In this document: in pieces, positions 1 to 10,683 of the stretch | Position numbering within the stretch: the stretch's first letter is position 1 | Layout of the letters: each line of letters starts with the position of its first letter | NCBI GenBank assembly: GCA_020847175.1 | Contig: JADLCM010000053.1 | Location: 42,740 to 106,739, forward strand | Length of the DNA: 64,000 bases | Source of the DNA: Phycisphaerales bacterium | Lineage (GTDB): Bacteria > Planctomycetota > Phycisphaerae > Phycisphaerales > UBA1924 | Reading direction: 5' to 3' | Position numbers and translations under genes: made by a program | Notes under the pieces: model-generated | The model's input: only the letters and a program-made list of their open reading frames with translations | The model's database searches: none | Told to the model about the DNA's origin: nothing

Positions 1-1
1 A

Positions 2-1003
<1,002 letters not shown>

Positions 1004-1027
1004 GGCCGCCGGTTGAGGGGTTTCCTG

Positions 1028-1052
1028 TATACTCCCCCCGCCAAGGCAGGAG
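1028..1052 (+). promoter_or_regulatory. -10-like element and ribosome binding site of the Rrf2 gene
   Basis: TATACT at 1028-1033 is a good -10 hexamer. The TTGAGG at 1013-1018 is only 9 bases before it, too close to be its -35. AGGAG at 1048-1052 lies 6 bases before the ATG at 1059, so this gene has a short normal leader, unlike many neighbours. Confidence 0.5.
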
Positions 1053-1058
1053 CGACGC

Positions 1059-1532
1059 ATGTTTTCGCGAACCACTGAGTATGCGCTGCGGGCGATGGCG
1101 CTGCTCGCGTATGCCCCCGACCAGTTGACCCCCACGCCCGAGCTCGCGGAGCGGACCAAGGTGCCGCCCAACTACCTTGCCAAGGTGCTCCAGCAGCTGG
1201 CGTCGGCGGGGCTGATCGTGGGCCGGCGGGGCGTGGGCGGGGGGTATCGCCTGACGCGGCGGGCGGCGGACATCAACCTGATGGAGATTGTGAGGTCGGT
1301 GGGGGAACTGGACCGGATCAAGCAGTGCCCGCTGGGGCTTGCGAACCACGGGCCGAACCTGTGTCCGCTGCACAAGAAGATGGACGAGGCGGCCGCGCGG
1401 GTGATTGACCTGTTCAAGGACACGTCGCTGAGCGACCTCGTGTCGGCGCCCGGGGCTAATAAGCCGCTGTGCGACGACGTGACGACGGCCCGGCTGTCGA
1501 TCTCGGGACGCGGCACTACCATCGGGCCATGA
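1059..1532 (+). CDS. Rrf2-family transcriptional regulator (IscR/NsrR-like)
   Basis: A 157-residue winged-helix regulator of the Rrf2 family, whose members often sense iron-sulfur status, nitric oxide or redox through a cluster bound by three cysteines. The N-terminus (FSRTTEYALRAMALLA), the recognition-helix region (VPPNYLAKVLQQLASAGLI) and the wing (GRRGVGGGYRLTR) are typical. In the sensor region only C90 and C102 are present (QCPL ... LCPL). The middle cysteine of the usual C-x5-C-x5/6-C set is missing, though H97 lies between them and another cysteine, C138, occurs near the C-terminus. It could bind a cluster with a non-cysteine ligand or act as a dithiol switch. An AGGAG ribosome site precedes the ATG. 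Its stop overlaps the lysS start as ATGA. Confidence 0.9.
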   Translation: MFSRTTEYALRAMALLAYAPDQLTPTPELAERTKVPPNYLAKVLQQLASAGLIVGRRGVGGGYRLTRRAADINLMEIVRSVGELDRIKQCPLGLANHGPNLCPLHKKMDEAAARVIDLFKDTSLSDLVSAPGANKPLCDDVTTARLSISGRGTTIGP

Positions 1533-3067
1533 GCGACGCGCCGGCACTGCACGAGCAGGTACTCCAGAGACGGGCCAACCGACAGCGCATGCGCGCGCTG
1601 GGGCTGGACCCGTACGGTCAGCGCGAGACGGGGCTGTGCAGCCTGGCCGAGGCCAAGGGCGCGTATGACCCGGGCGCCGACGAGGCGTACCAGAAGGAGG
1701 GCAAGACGCCCGGATTCGCGGATCGTCGCCCGGAGCGGGCGGTGGCCGGGCGGGTCATGCTGCTGCGCGACAACGGGAAACTCATCTGGATGAACCTGCG
1801 CGACCACACCGGGGACATGCAGGTGGCGGTGAGTGCCCGGGACTGCGCATCGCCGGGCTTTGACGCGGCGAAACTGAGCGACCTGGGCGACATCATCATC
1901 GCGCGCGGGCGCCTGATGAAGACGAAGACGGGCGAGATCACGCTCTGGGCGGGGGAGATCCGCCCGGCGAGCAAGTGCCTGGCGCCGCCCCCGGCCAAGC
2001 ACGAGGGCCTGCAGGATGTCGAACTGAGGTATCGGCAGCGGTACGTGGACATGTGGGCGAACCCCGAGACGATGGATGTCTTCTTTCTGCGGGCGAAGCT
2101 CATCACGGCGCTGCGCCGGTTTCTGGATGAGCGCGGGTTCGTGGAGGTGGACACCCCGGTGCTCCAGACGCTCGCGGGGGGCGCGGCGGCCCGGCCCTTC
2201 GTCACGCACATGAACGCGCTGGATATCGACCTGTTCATGCGGGTGGCGCCCGAGCTGTTTCTCAAGCGCCTGCTCGTGGGCGGGATGCCCCGGGTGTACG
2301 AGGTCGCGCGCAACTTCCGCAACGAGGGCGTGGACCGTTCGCACAACCCCGAGTTCAGCATGGTGGAGGTGTACGAGGCGTTCGGCAGCTACGACACGAT
2401 GCGAGAACTGACCGAGAGCCTCTTGCGCTCGCTGGCCCGGGTGGTCATCGCCCATCGCACGGGGCGCGAGCCGGGCGCGGCGGAGCCGCTGGTGCTTGAG
2501 TTCGGCGGGCACGCGATCGACTACGCCCGGCCCTTCGACGTGGTGACCTACGGCGCGCTGTTCGAGCGTGCCCTGGGCTTCGGGCTCGGCGATGATGGGA
2601 AGGTGCGCGAGGCGGCGCGGGCGCGGGGGCTCAAGACCGAGGGGGTGGATCGCCTGCTGCTCGTGCAGGAGCTGTTCGATGAGGCCGAGGCGAGCATCGA
2701 CCCGGCCCGACCGACCTTTGTCATCGACTATCCGGCGCCGCTCTGCCCGCTCACCCGGAGCAAGACGAGCGACCCGAGCGTGGCCGAACGGTTTGAGCTC
2801 TTCATCGCGGGCATGGAGCTCGCCAATGCCTATACCGAGCTCAACGACCCGGACATCCAGGAGGCGAAGTTCAGGGAGCAGCTGGGCGGAATCAAGGATG
2901 AAGAGAAGACCTTCCGCACGATCGACGAGGACTTCCTGAACGCGCTGCGCGTCGGCATGCCCCCGGCGGGGGGGCTCGGCGTGGGGGTAGACCGGGCGAT
3001 CATGCTGCTGACGGGGAACTCGTCGATCCGCGAGGTGCTGCTCTTCCCGCTCATGCGCCCGAGGTGA
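1529..3067 (+). CDS. lysS: lysyl-tRNA synthetase, class II
   Basis: Charges tRNA-Lys with lysine in the cytoplasm; 512 residues, normal for bacterial LysS. An N-terminal OB-fold anticodon-binding domain (about residues 74-150) precedes the class II catalytic core. Motif 2 is visible as RNFRNEGVDRSHNPEF (about 261-276) and motif 3 as GLGVGVDRAIMLLTG near the C-terminus. A start at 1469 is possible, but its first 20 residues are not LysS-like; the ATG at 1529 overlaps the preceding stop (ATGA). No Shine-Dalgarno is seen, but TACCAT ends 6 bases before the ATG, so translation may be coupled to the Rrf2 gene or come from a leaderless transcript. It converges on sucB with 51 bases between. Confidence 0.97.
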   Translation: MSDAPALHEQVLQRRANRQRMRALGLDPYGQRETGLCSLAEAKGAYDPGADEAYQKEGKTPGFADRRPERAVAGRVMLLRDNGKLIWMNLRDHTGDMQVAVSARDCASPGFDAAKLSDLGDIIIARGRLMKTKTGEITLWAGEIRPASKCLAPPPAKHEGLQDVELRYRQRYVDMWANPETMDVFFLRAKLITALRRFLDERGFVEVDTPVLQTLAGGAAARPFVTHMNALDIDLFMRVAPELFLKRLLVGGMPRVYEVARNFRNEGVDRSHNPEFSMVEVYEAFGSYDTMRELTESLLRSLARVVIAHRTGREPGAAEPLVLEFGGHAIDYARPFDVVTYGALFERALGFGLGDDGKVREAARARGLKTEGVDRLLLVQELFDEAEASIDPARPTFVIDYPAPLCPLTRSKTSDPSVAERFELFIAGMELANAYTELNDPDIQEAKFREQLGGIKDEEKTFRTIDEDFLNALRVGMPPAGGLGVGVDRAIMLLTGNSSIREVLLFPLMRPR

Positions 3068-3118
3068 GGGACGGCGCGCCGAGGCGAACGGGAGAGCCGG
3101 GCGCGGGCGGTCGCGGGA

Positions 3119-4414
3119 TTAGTCGAGGAGGAGTTTCGCCGGGTCTTCGATGCACTGCTTGACGTGCACGAGGAAGCCCACGGCCTGCGCGCCGTCAACG
3201 AGGCGGTGGTCGTAGGAGAGCGCGAGGTACATCATGGGCCGGAGCGCGACCTCGCCCGGCCGGTCGGGGTTCTCGACGGCGCGGTTCTTGATCGTGTGCA
3301 TGCCGAGGATGCCCGACTGGGGCGGATTGAGGATGGGGGTGCTCATCAGGCTGCCGAAGACGCCGCCGTTGGTGATGGTGAAGGTGCCGCCGGAGAGTTC
3401 GGCGAGTTCGAGTTTGCCGGTCTTGGCGCGTTCGGCGAAGTCCTTGATGCCCTTCTCGATGCCCGCGAAGGAGAGGCGGTCGGCCCCGCGCAGCACGGGC
3501 ACGACCAGGCCCTTGGGGGTGCTCACCGCGATGGAGACATCGCAGGAGTCATGGGTCTCGACGGCGGGGCGGCCCTCCTCATCGGTGACGATGAAGGCGT
3601 TGACCGTGGGGAAGGCCCGCAGGGCGCTGCAGGCGGCCTTGACGAAGAAGGACATGAACCCGAGGCCCACGCCGTGCTTCTTCTCGAAAGCTTCCTTGTG
3701 GCGCGAACGGAGCGCCATGACGTTCGTCATGTCCACCTCGTTGAAGGTGGTGAGCATGGCGGCGGTGTGCTGCGCCTCGACAAGCCGCTGGGCGATGCGT
3801 TGGCGGAGCGGGCTCATCCGCTCGCGCTTCGCGGCGGGAGAGGCGGGGGATGCCGGCGCTTCGGGAGCGCCGGCCCCGGTCTGGCGCGACTGGATGAAGG
3901 CGATCACGTCCTGCTCGCGGACGCGCTGCCCGGCCCCGGTGGGCACGATGCGCGCGAGATCGACGCCGTACTCCTTCGCGAGCCGCTCGGCCAGGGGCGT
4001 GGCGCGGACATCTCCGGCGTGCCCGTTGGTCGAGGGGGCGGGCGGAGCCACGGTCGGGGTTGCGGGCGGCGCCAAAGGCGCGGCGGCGGGGGGCGGGGCC
4101 GTGGCGACGGCGCCGCGCGGTTCGCCCGCGCCCTCGGCGGCCTTGGCAGCGGCAGGGGCGGCGGAGGCGGTGGGAACGCCGGAGGGGTCAACCTCGGCGA
4201 CGGCCGCGCCCACCTTGACCACGTCGCCGACCTTGGCCCGGTGGCGCAGCACGCCCGCCTCGGGGGCGAGAAGTTCCATGTTGACCTTGTCGGTCTCGAT
4301 CTCCGCGATCACTTCATCGCGCGCGACCAGTGCGCCATCGGGCCTGGCCCAGCGCGAGAGCGTGGCCTCGGTTACGGATTCACCGGCGGCGGGGATGAGA
4401 ATCGGGGTGGGCAT
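3119..4414 (-). CDS. sucB: 2-oxoglutarate dehydrogenase E2, dihydrolipoyl succinyltransferase
   Basis: E2 core of the 2-oxoglutarate dehydrogenase complex of the TCA cycle; it moves the succinyl group from lipoate to CoA. 431 residues. Domain order: lipoyl domain (1-75) with the lipoylated lysine in ETDKVNME (K43), an Ala/Pro-rich linker, a peripheral subunit-binding domain ([20 protein letters not shown] ...), a second linker, and the acyltransferase domain. The active-site motif is DHRLVDG (H403, D407). A GTG at 4435 is also in frame, but AAGGA sits 7 bases before the ATG at 4414, which I prefer. It lies 69 bases after sucA, so it is surely co-transcribed. E3 (lpd) and sucCD are not in the window. 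Confidence 0.96.
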   Translation of the reverse strand: MPTPILIPAAGESVTEATLSRWARPDGALVARDEVIAEIETDKVNMELLAPEAGVLRHRAKVGDVVKVGAAVAEVDPSGVPTASAAPAAAKAAEGAGEPRGAVATAPPPAAAPLAPPATPTVAPPAPSTNGHAGDVRATPLAERLAKEYGVDLARIVPTGAGQRVREQDVIAFIQSRQTGAGAPEAPASPASPAAKRERMSPLRQRIAQRLVEAQHTAAMLTTFNEVDMTNVMALRSRHKEAFEKKHGVGLGFMSFFVKAACSALRAFPTVNAFIVTDEEGRPAVETHDSCDVSIAVSTPKGLVVPVLRGADRLSFAGIEKGIKDFAERAKTGKLELAELSGGTFTITNGGVFGSLMSTPILNPPQSGILGMHTIKNRAVENPDRPGEVALRPMMYLALSYDHRLVDGAQAVGFLVHVKQCIEDPAKLLLD

Positions 4415-4483
4415 GGGCTCGTCCTTGGCGGTCACGATACGGCGATGGGTGGTGTGCCCGGCGGGCGCGGGAAGGGTGCGGGG

Positions 4484-7345
4484 TCAGTGCGCGCCGACCT
4501 TGCGCGGTGTCTTGGCGGCCGGGGCCTCCGCGGCGGGCCCGGCGACATCGAGGGCCCGGGTGATGATGGATTCCTGCTGGGCGCGGTCGGCCTTCTTCGA
4601 CCCCGCGGCGGGGGATGCGCTCTCCTCGCGCCCGATGTATGGGAGGGCGGGGATGTCGAGATCGGTGCGGAGCCGGTCGGCGACGAAGAGGTAGGCCCCC
4701 ATGTTGCGAGGCTCCTCCTGGGCCCAGACCAGCTCGGCGCCGGGGTAGCGTGCGAGGGCATCGCGGAGCGTCGCGGCGTCGAGCGGGTAGAGCTGTTCGA
4801 GGCGGATGATGGCGACGGTGTCGCGGGAGTCCTTGGCGCGCCGGGCCGCGAGTTCGTGGTAGAGCTTGCCCGTGCAGAGGACGACGCGGCGCACGCGGGC
4901 GCAGGCCTCGCGCGAGGTCATCGCGGGGTCATCAAGCACGGGGTGGAAGCGCCCGTGGATGAGTTCGTCCGGGGCGCTGGTGGCGACGCGGAGCATGCTC
5001 TTGGGCGTCATCACGATCAGCGGCTTGCGGAAGCCGCGCTTGAGCTGGCGCCGGAGCATGTGGAAGGTCTGGGCGGCGGTGCTGGGGTAGACGACTTCCA
5101 TGTTCGCTTCGCCGCAGAGCTGGAGGAAGCGTTCGAGGCGGGCCGAGGAGTGCTCGGGCCCCGCCCCCTCGTAGCCGTGGGGGAGGAGCATGACGAGCCC
5201 GGACCAGCGGTGCCACTTGGCGGCGGCAGAGGCGATGAACTGGTCGATGATGATCTGGGCGCCGTTGTTGAAGTCGCCGAACTGGGCCTCCCAGAGCACG
5301 AGCATCCCCGGGTCGGCGAGGGAGTAGCCGAACTCGAAGCCGAGGACGGCATACTCGGAGAGGGGGCTGTCGTGGATGCACAGGCGCGCCTGGCGCGTCG
5401 GGTCGGTGTTGAGGCCGGCGGCGCTGCCGTCGAGGGGGACGCGCCCGGGGCGCATGGCGTTGAGCGGGGAGTGGGGGGCGCCGGTGCTTGCGTCGAAGAG
5501 CACCGCATGGCGCTGGCTGAATGTGCCGCGCCGGCAGTCCTGCCCGCTGAGGCGCACGGGGTGGCCTTCGAGGAGGAGGGTGCCGAAGGCGAGGAGTTCG
5601 GCATCGGCGTGGCAGATGGCAGGGGCAGAGGCGAGCGCTGCGCGCTCGGCGAGGAGCTTGGTGAGCTTGGGGTTGACGGTGAAGCCCTCGGGCACGCGCG
5701 CGAACGAGGCGCAGACCTCTTCGAGCATCGCGCGGGTCACGCCCGTCTCCACCGGGCGGTGGGAGTGGTCCTCGGTCAGGCCCTGCCAGCGGAAACTGCC
5801 CGGGTCGATGGTCGGATCGACCGGCTTTTCGCGGGCGTGGCGCTGGGCGGCGTCGAGGGCTTCTTCGAGGCGGTCGCGGATGGCCTTGACATCGACTTCG
5901 GTGAGGACGCCCTCGCTGAGCAGGCGCTGGGCGTACTTCGCGAGCACGCCGGGCTGGCCCTTCACGAGGTTGGCGAGGACGGGGTTGGTGAAGGAGGCTT
6001 CATCCTGCTCGTTGTGGCCGTACCGGCGGTAGCAGTAGAGGTCGATGAAGATGTCCTTGCCGAAGGTCTGGCGGTACTCCGCGGCGAAGTGCGCGCAGGC
6101 GACAACCGCTTCGGGGTCTTCGCCGTTGACGTGCAGCACGGGAGCCTCGATGGTCTTGGCGACGTCGGTGCAGTAGCGCGTGGAGCGACCGAACTCGGGC
6201 GCGGTGGTGAAGCCGATCTGGTTGTTGACGACGACGTGCACCGTGCCGCCCGTGGTGTAGCCCTCCAGGCGCGAAAGGTTGAGCGTCTCGACGACGACGC
6301 CCTGCCCCGCGACCGCCGCGTCGCCGTGGATCAGAAGGGGCATGACGCGCTTGCGGCCGGTCTCGCCCGCCTCGCCGGTGTCGCCCCGGAGGCGCTGCTT
6401 GGCGCGGCAGCGCCCGAGGGCCACGGGACCGACGGCCTCAAGGTGGCTGGGGTTGCTCGCCATGACCAGGCGCAGGGTCTTGCCCCCCGCGGCGGGGCGG
6501 CTGCCCGAATAGCCCTTGTGATACTTCACGTCGCCGGTGCCGGTGGAGTCTTTGGCCTTGGTGTCCTCGAACTCGGTGAAGATCTGCTCGAACGTCTTGC
6601 CCAGGATGTTGTTGAGCACGTTGAGGCGCCCGCGGTGGGCCATGCCGATGACGACCTCTTCAACCCCCTTCGCGACGCCCTGCTCCACGAGGCGGTCGAG
6701 GAGAGGGATCAGCGACTCGGAGCCTTCGAGGCTGAAGCGCTTGTCGCCGGGGTAGCGTTTGCCCAGGAACTTCTCGAACTGCTCGGAGCGGATGAGTTGT
6801 TCGAGGATGTGGGCCTTCACGCCGCGCGTCAGGGGCGCGCGGTCCACGCCGCGCTCGAAGCGGTCGAGGAGCCAGGTGCGTTCGACGGCGTCGGAGACGT
6901 GCATGAGTTCGACACCGATGGTGCCGCAGTATCGGGATTCGAGGTGGTTGACGAGTTCGCGGAGGGTGACAACGCCGCCGAGGCCGACGGTGGCGGCGTC
7001 CACGGGGCGGTCGAGGTCGGACTGGGCGAGGCCGTGGAACTCGAGCGTGAGCAGGGGCGGGCGGGCCGGCTCGCGACCGAAGGGATCGATCTTCGCGGCG
7101 GTGTGCCCCGTGGCGCGGTATGCCTCGATGAGGTCGCCCACGGCGGCCTGGAATGCGGAGGCTTCGCCGCTCGGCCCGGCCTGGTCCCGGGCGTGAGCGC
7201 CGGCGAGCTCGAAGCCCGCGAAGAAGGCACGCATGTCACTGGTGAGCGAGGCCGGATCACGGCGGAACTGCTGGTACTGTGCTTCGAGAAACTCTGGGTT
7301 CCACCCGTTGACGGAGGGTGAAGAAGCCTTGACGGGGCCGGACAT
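4484..7345 (-). CDS. sucA: 2-oxoglutarate dehydrogenase E1 component
   Basis: Thiamine-diphosphate-dependent decarboxylase that oxidises 2-oxoglutarate and reductively succinylates the SucB lipoyl domain. About 953 residues, close to E. coli SucA. The N-terminal E2-binding helix is present (WNPEFLEAQYQQFRRDP), followed by MAHRGRLNVL, the ThDP/Mg motif region HGDAAVAGQGVV and the EHSSARLERFLQL segment of the transketolase-like half. The ATG at 7345 is preceded by GAGG 6 bases upstream; the GTG at 7366 has no such site. First gene of a sucAB operon, with a GC-rich hairpin and a -10-like TACAGT in its leader. Confidence 0.97.
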   Translation of the reverse strand: MSGPVKASSPSVNGWNPEFLEAQYQQFRRDPASLTSDMRAFFAGFELAGAHARDQAGPSGEASAFQAAVGDLIEAYRATGHTAAKIDPFGREPARPPLLTLEFHGLAQSDLDRPVDAATVGLGGVVTLRELVNHLESRYCGTIGVELMHVSDAVERTWLLDRFERGVDRAPLTRGVKAHILEQLIRSEQFEKFLGKRYPGDKRFSLEGSESLIPLLDRLVEQGVAKGVEEVVIGMAHRGRLNVLNNILGKTFEQIFTEFEDTKAKDSTGTGDVKYHKGYSGSRPAAGGKTLRLVMASNPSHLEAVGPVALGRCRAKQRLRGDTGEAGETGRKRVMPLLIHGDAAVAGQGVVVETLNLSRLEGYTTGGTVHVVVNNQIGFTTAPEFGRSTRYCTDVAKTIEAPVLHVNGEDPEAVVACAHFAAEYRQTFGKDIFIDLYCYRRYGHNEQDEASFTNPVLANLVKGQPGVLAKYAQRLLSEGVLTEVDVKAIRDRLEEALDAAQRHAREKPVDPTIDPGSFRWQGLTEDHSHRPVETGVTRAMLEEVCASFARVPEGFTVNPKLTKLLAERAALASAPAICHADAELLAFGTLLLEGHPVRLSGQDCRRGTFSQRHAVLFDASTGAPHSPLNAMRPGRVPLDGSAAGLNTDPTRQARLCIHDSPLSEYAVLGFEFGYSLADPGMLVLWEAQFGDFNNGAQIIIDQFIASAAAKWHRWSGLVMLLPHGYEGAGPEHSSARLERFLQLCGEANMEVVYPSTAAQTFHMLRRQLKRGFRKPLIVMTPKSMLRVATSAPDELIHGRFHPVLDDPAMTSREACARVRRVVLCTGKLYHELAARRAKDSRDTVAIIRLEQLYPLDAATLRDALARYPGAELVWAQEEPRNMGAYLFVADRLRTDLDIPALPYIGREESASPAAGSKKADRAQQESIITRALDVAGPAAEAPAAKTPRKVGAH

Positions 7346-7371
7346 TTGATACCTCGTTGGACTCACGACTT

Positions 7372-7410
7372 CCCCCGGGGTTTCCGGGGGGCTGCGCCGA
7401 TCAGACTGTA
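7372..7410 (-). promoter_or_regulatory. sucAB leader: candidate -10 and GC hairpin
   Basis: On the minus strand TACAGT (7410-7405) is a candidate -10. Downstream of it, 27-45 bases before the sucA ATG, CCCCCGG (7372-7378) pairs with CCGGGGG (7384-7390) around a 5-base loop. This places a stable hairpin in the 5' leader just ahead of the ribosome site. No convincing -35 was found. Confidence 0.35.
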
Positions 7411-7505
7411 GGCGAAAGCATCGGTTGGCCGGGGGTGCGGGTCCGGGAAGATCGCCCGGAAGAGCCGTGGTGAGGGGAGTCGGCGGCGCGGGGGGGCGGG
7501 AGCGT

Positions 7506-7527
7506 CCTCCCCGTTATGAGCGGGAGG
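7506..7527 (-). terminator. candidate terminator of the pst operon
   Basis: CCTCCCCG (7506-7513) and CGGGAGG (7521-7527) form a stem with one bulged base and a 7-base loop, starting 9 bases after the pstB stop. There is no T-tract, so intrinsic termination would be weak. Confidence 0.4.
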
Positions 7528-7536
7528 CTTGCCCGT

Positions 7537-8454
7537 TCAGCCGAAGCGCCCGGTGACGTACTGCTCGGTCTCGGGCAGGTGGGGGCGCTGGAAGATTTCG
7601 GCGGTGGGGCCGTATTCGACAAGGCGGCCCAGGTACATGAAGGCGGTGAAGTCGCTGACGCGCATCGCCTGCTGCATGTTGTGCGTGACGATGAGCACGG
7701 TGTAGCGGGCGCTGATCTCATGGATGAGTTCTTCGACGCGCAGGGTGGCGATGGGGTCGAGAGCGGAGCAGGGCTCGTCGAGGAGCAGGACCTCGGGGTC
7801 GGCGACGATGGCGCGGGCGATGCAGAGGCGCTGCTGCTGACCCCCGGAGAGGCGCAGGGCGCTGGCTGAGAGGCGGTCTTTGACTTCGTCCCAGATGGCG
7901 CTGGCGCGCAGGGCCCGTTCGCAGGCGCCGAGCAGCACCGAGCGACGGCGCTCGCCGTCGATGCGGAGCGGGTAGACGACGTTCTCGAAGATGCTCATCG
8001 GGAACGGGTTGGGCTTCTGGAAGACCATGCCCAGGCGCTTGCGGAGGTGGATCACATCGGTGCGACGGTCGTAGATCGAGGAGCCGTTGAGGAGCATGTC
8101 GCCGGTGATGCGCACGCCGTCCACGAGGTCGTTGAGCCGGTTGACGGAGCGCAGGAGGGTGCTCTTGCCGCACCCGGAGGGCCCGATGATGGCGGTCACG
8201 CGGTTGCGGGCGGCGCCGAGCGAGACATCGAAGAGGGCCTGGGTGGGCCCGTAGTGCAGGCAGAAGGAGCGAATGTCGAGGACAGGGTCGGCGAACCGTG
8301 CGTCGCGGTGCACCTCGGCCTCGACGTGTTCGCCCGCGCGGATCGCATCAAGCACGGACCGGCGCGCCGGGGCGGACGAGGGCGCGCCCGGGTCGGCGCG
8401 CACGTGACCCCGGGGGGACGGTGCGGGCGGGATGGCGGCGTCGGGGACCGTCAT
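7537..8454 (-). CDS. pstB: phosphate ABC transporter ATPase
   Basis: Cytoplasmic ATPase that powers high-affinity phosphate import; 305 residues, longer than the usual 250-260 because of an Ala/Pro-rich extension of about 57 residues before the ABC fold ([22 protein letters not shown]). Walker [11 protein letters not shown]-loop in [16 protein letters not shown], signature LSGGQQQR, Walker [13 protein letters not shown] and the switch histidine in VTHNM are all present. An AGGAG overlapping the pstA stop codon lies 12 bases before the ATG, so the two genes are coupled. Last gene of pstSCAB. Confidence 0.97.
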   Translation of the reverse strand: MTVPDAAIPPAPSPRGHVRADPGAPSSAPARRSVLDAIRAGEHVEAEVHRDARFADPVLDIRSFCLHYGPTQALFDVSLGAARNRVTAIIGPSGCGKSTLLRSVNRLNDLVDGVRITGDMLLNGSSIYDRRTDVIHLRKRLGMVFQKPNPFPMSIFENVVYPLRIDGERRRSVLLGACERALRASAIWDEVKDRLSASALRLSGGQQQRLCIARAIVADPEVLLLDEPCSALDPIATLRVEELIHEISARYTVLIVTHNMQQAMRVSDFTAFMYLGRLVEYGPTAEIFQRPHLPETEQYVTGRFG

Positions 8455-8469
8455 GCGCGAACAAATCTC

Positions 8470-10683
8470 CTAGAAGGCCCCCGTCCTGCGGCCCCGCAGG
8501 CGCGATCGGATGATGACCGCCGCGAGGTTGAGGCTGAGCACGATCAGCACGAGCAGCAGGGTGGTCGCCCACACGAGCGGGCGTGCGGCCTCGGCGTCCT
8601 TGGCCTGGAACCCGAGATCGTAGATATGGAAGCCGAGGTGCATGAACTGGGCTTCGAGGCGGATGAAGGGGAACTCGCCGGACACGGGGAGCTTGGAGGC
8701 GATCTTGGTGGCGCCGACGAACATGATGGGCGCCACCTCGCCCGCGCCGCGCGAGATGGCCAGGATGGCCCCCGTCATGATGCCGGGCATCGCGCCGGGG
8801 AGGACCACGCGCCGGATGGTCTGCCACTTGCTTGCGCCGCAGCCGTAACTGCTCTCGCGCAGGCTGCGGGGCACGCCGGCGATGGCTTCTTCGGTGGCGA
8901 CGATGACCACGGGCAGGGTGAGGAGCGCGAGCGTGAGCGCGGACCACAGGATGCCGCGCCCGCCGAACGTGGGCTGGTTGCCCGCGGCGCGGGCGGCGAA
9001 GAACCCGTGGAAGTAGGGGTTCCAGGCGATGAGCGCGAGGGCGAGGGCCGCGCACACGCCCCAGAGGACCAGCGCGCCGCGCCGGGCCCAGCGGGAAGCC
9101 TCGGCGCGAGAGGCCGCCGCGAGCGCCAGCGACCAGGCGACGAGCAGCACCACGCCCAGCAGCAGCACCATGAGCCACCAGGCGCCCCGGGGGGCGCTGA
9201 CGCGGGGGCCGGAGTCCACCCAGGCCCCGAGGGTGTAGCAGAAGAAGCCGAGCCCGAACACGCCGTAGACGATGCTGGGAACGCCCGCGAGGTTGTTCAC
9301 CGCGATGCGCACCAGGCTTGTGAAGAGGTTCTGGCGGGCGTACTCGCGCAGGTAGAGGGCTGCGATGACGCCCAGGGGCACTACGGCGACGGTGAGGAGC
9401 AGCGTGAGCGTGACGGTGCCGACGATGACGCCCCAGACGCCGCCCTCCTGGTTGGCGTTGCGCGGCGCGCCGAAGAGGAACTCGGTGCAGCGGTCGAGGT
9501 AGGCGCCGGCGCGCCCGAGGAGGGTGAGGCGGTTGGGGTGCGTCACCCGCACGATCGCCGAGACGGGCAGGGGGTCGGTCCGCGTGGAGTAGTCTCGGGG
9601 CGCGAAGCCGCCGGTGCGCGGCTCGCGGATGATGACGCTGAAGCGGGCGTCGGCGGCCCGAAGGGCGCTGAGCCGCAGGTCGATGGCTTCGCCTGCGTCC
9701 GTGAGCGCGGCGACCTCGCGGGCGTGGGCGCGGGTCAGGGCGTCGAGGTCTTCGGGCGCCACCGCGCCGGCGTGCCAGGGGCGTTCCAGCACGGCCCAGA
9801 GCAGCAGGCACGAGCCGGCGATTGCGCAGGCGAGCGCGCGGGTGCGGGCCGGTGCCGCGGGCTCGGCATGGTGCGCGCGATTTCTGAAGAGCGCGAAGCC
9901 AGCCCAGCCTGCCGCCCCTGCGAGCGAGATCGCGGCGAAAGCGGGCCACGCCAGGCGCGGGGGCGCGCCGCGTGAGGCCCGCAGGCGGGCATCGGCGAGG
10001 CGTTCATCCCAGGCCGCGATGCGGGCATCGAGGGGGATGCGCTCGGTGCGTTCGATGCGCCGAATCTCGGCCCTGCGCGCCGCGGCGGCCCGCATCGCCT
10101 CGCGCAGTGCGCCCGGGCCCGAGTCGTCGTCCAGGGGCATGACCCGGCGTTCGCGCACGTGGGTCTCGCCTCGCGGGCCGGTGACGGGTTCGCGGGTCGC
10201 GCCCGGGGCGTCCGTTTCGAGGGGCGTGCCGGCGGGGAGTTCGCGGTCTTCGACGAGGGCTTCGACGACGCCGAGCCAGGGGCCCCATTCGCGGCGGTCG
10301 ATCCACGCCGCGTCGGTCGGGCGGAGGGTCGGGGCGGCCATGTCCATGACGGCGACCCAGCGGAAGGGCTCCTGCCCGGCGTCGCGGTTGGCGACGTAGT
10401 AGAGCCGGCGCCGGGGGCGTCCGTCGGGGCCGACGGCGCCAGGGAGGAGTTCGCCCGCGGCCCGGAGGGACGCGATGCGTGCTTCGTCTGCCGAGGTGGG
10501 GTCGAAGGCCTCCTCGCGCACGGGTTGACCGAAGAACGCATCGCCGGGGAGGTCGCGCGGCGCATCGGCGCGGAGCGTGACGAGGTCAAGGCGTCCGGGC
10601 CAGAAGGCCCCGAGCCCGCGCACGGCGATGAGCCCGACGAGCAGGACGATGAGGGTGAGGGCGAGGACGAGCGCGAGGCCCAT
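8470..10683 (-). CDS. pstA: phosphate ABC transporter permease PstA, long form
   Basis: Inner-membrane permease of the phosphate importer; 737 residues from this ATG against about 290 for E. coli PstA. It begins with a membrane segment (LVLALTLIVLLVGLIAVRG), then a large periplasmic region like the N-terminal domain of extended PstA proteins (DUF3333 type), a second membrane anchor, then the permease core with LYLREYARQNLFTSLVRIAV and NNLAGVPSIVYGVFGLGFF. The ATG at 10683 has no ribosome site. The same frame is open upstream to the pstC stop at 10798, and the extra residues RARGGVTIWL resemble the conserved N-terminus of long PstA proteins, so the true start is probably a non-standard codon such as CTG at 10785, which has GGAG 6 bases before it. 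Confidence 0.93.
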   Translation of the reverse strand: MGLALVLALTLIVLLVGLIAVRGLGAFWPGRLDLVTLRADAPRDLPGDAFFGQPVREEAFDPTSADEARIASLRAAGELLPGAVGPDGRPRRRLYYVANRDAGQEPFRWVAVMDMAAPTLRPTDAAWIDRREWGPWLGVVEALVEDRELPAGTPLETDAPGATREPVTGPRGETHVRERRVMPLDDDSGPGALREAMRAAAARRAEIRRIERTERIPLDARIAAWDERLADARLRASRGAPPRLAWPAFAAISLAGAAGWAGFALFRNRAHHAEPAAPARTRALACAIAGSCLLLWAVLERPWHAGAVAPEDLDALTRAHAREVAALTDAGEAIDLRLSALRAADARFSVIIREPRTGGFAPRDYSTRTDPLPVSAIVRVTHPNRLTLLGRAGAYLDRCTEFLFGAPRNANQEGGVWGVIVGTVTLTLLLTVAVVPLGVIAALYLREYARQNLFTSLVRIAVNNLAGVPSIVYGVFGLGFFCYTLGAWVDSGPRVSAPRGAWWLMVLLLGVVLLVAWSLALAAASRAEASRWARRGALVLWGVCAALALALIAWNPYFHGFFAARAAGNQPTFGGRGILWSALTLALLTLPVVIVATEEAIAGVPRSLRESSYGCGASKWQTIRRVVLPGAMPGIMTGAILAISRGAGEVAPIMFVGATKIASKLPVSGEFPFIRLEAQFMHLGFHIYDLGFQAKDAEAARPLVWATTLLLVLIVLSLNLAAVIIRSRLRGRRTGAF

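Noticed and set aside
3164..7321. A 1385-codon open frame on the plus strand opposite sucA/sucB
   Set aside because: It is a GC-skew shadow: Gly/Ala/Glu/Val-rich with no domain, and antisense to two certain enzymes.
8047..9975. A 642-codon plus-strand frame opposite pstB/pstA
   Set aside because: Low-complexity shadow; the pst genes are certain.
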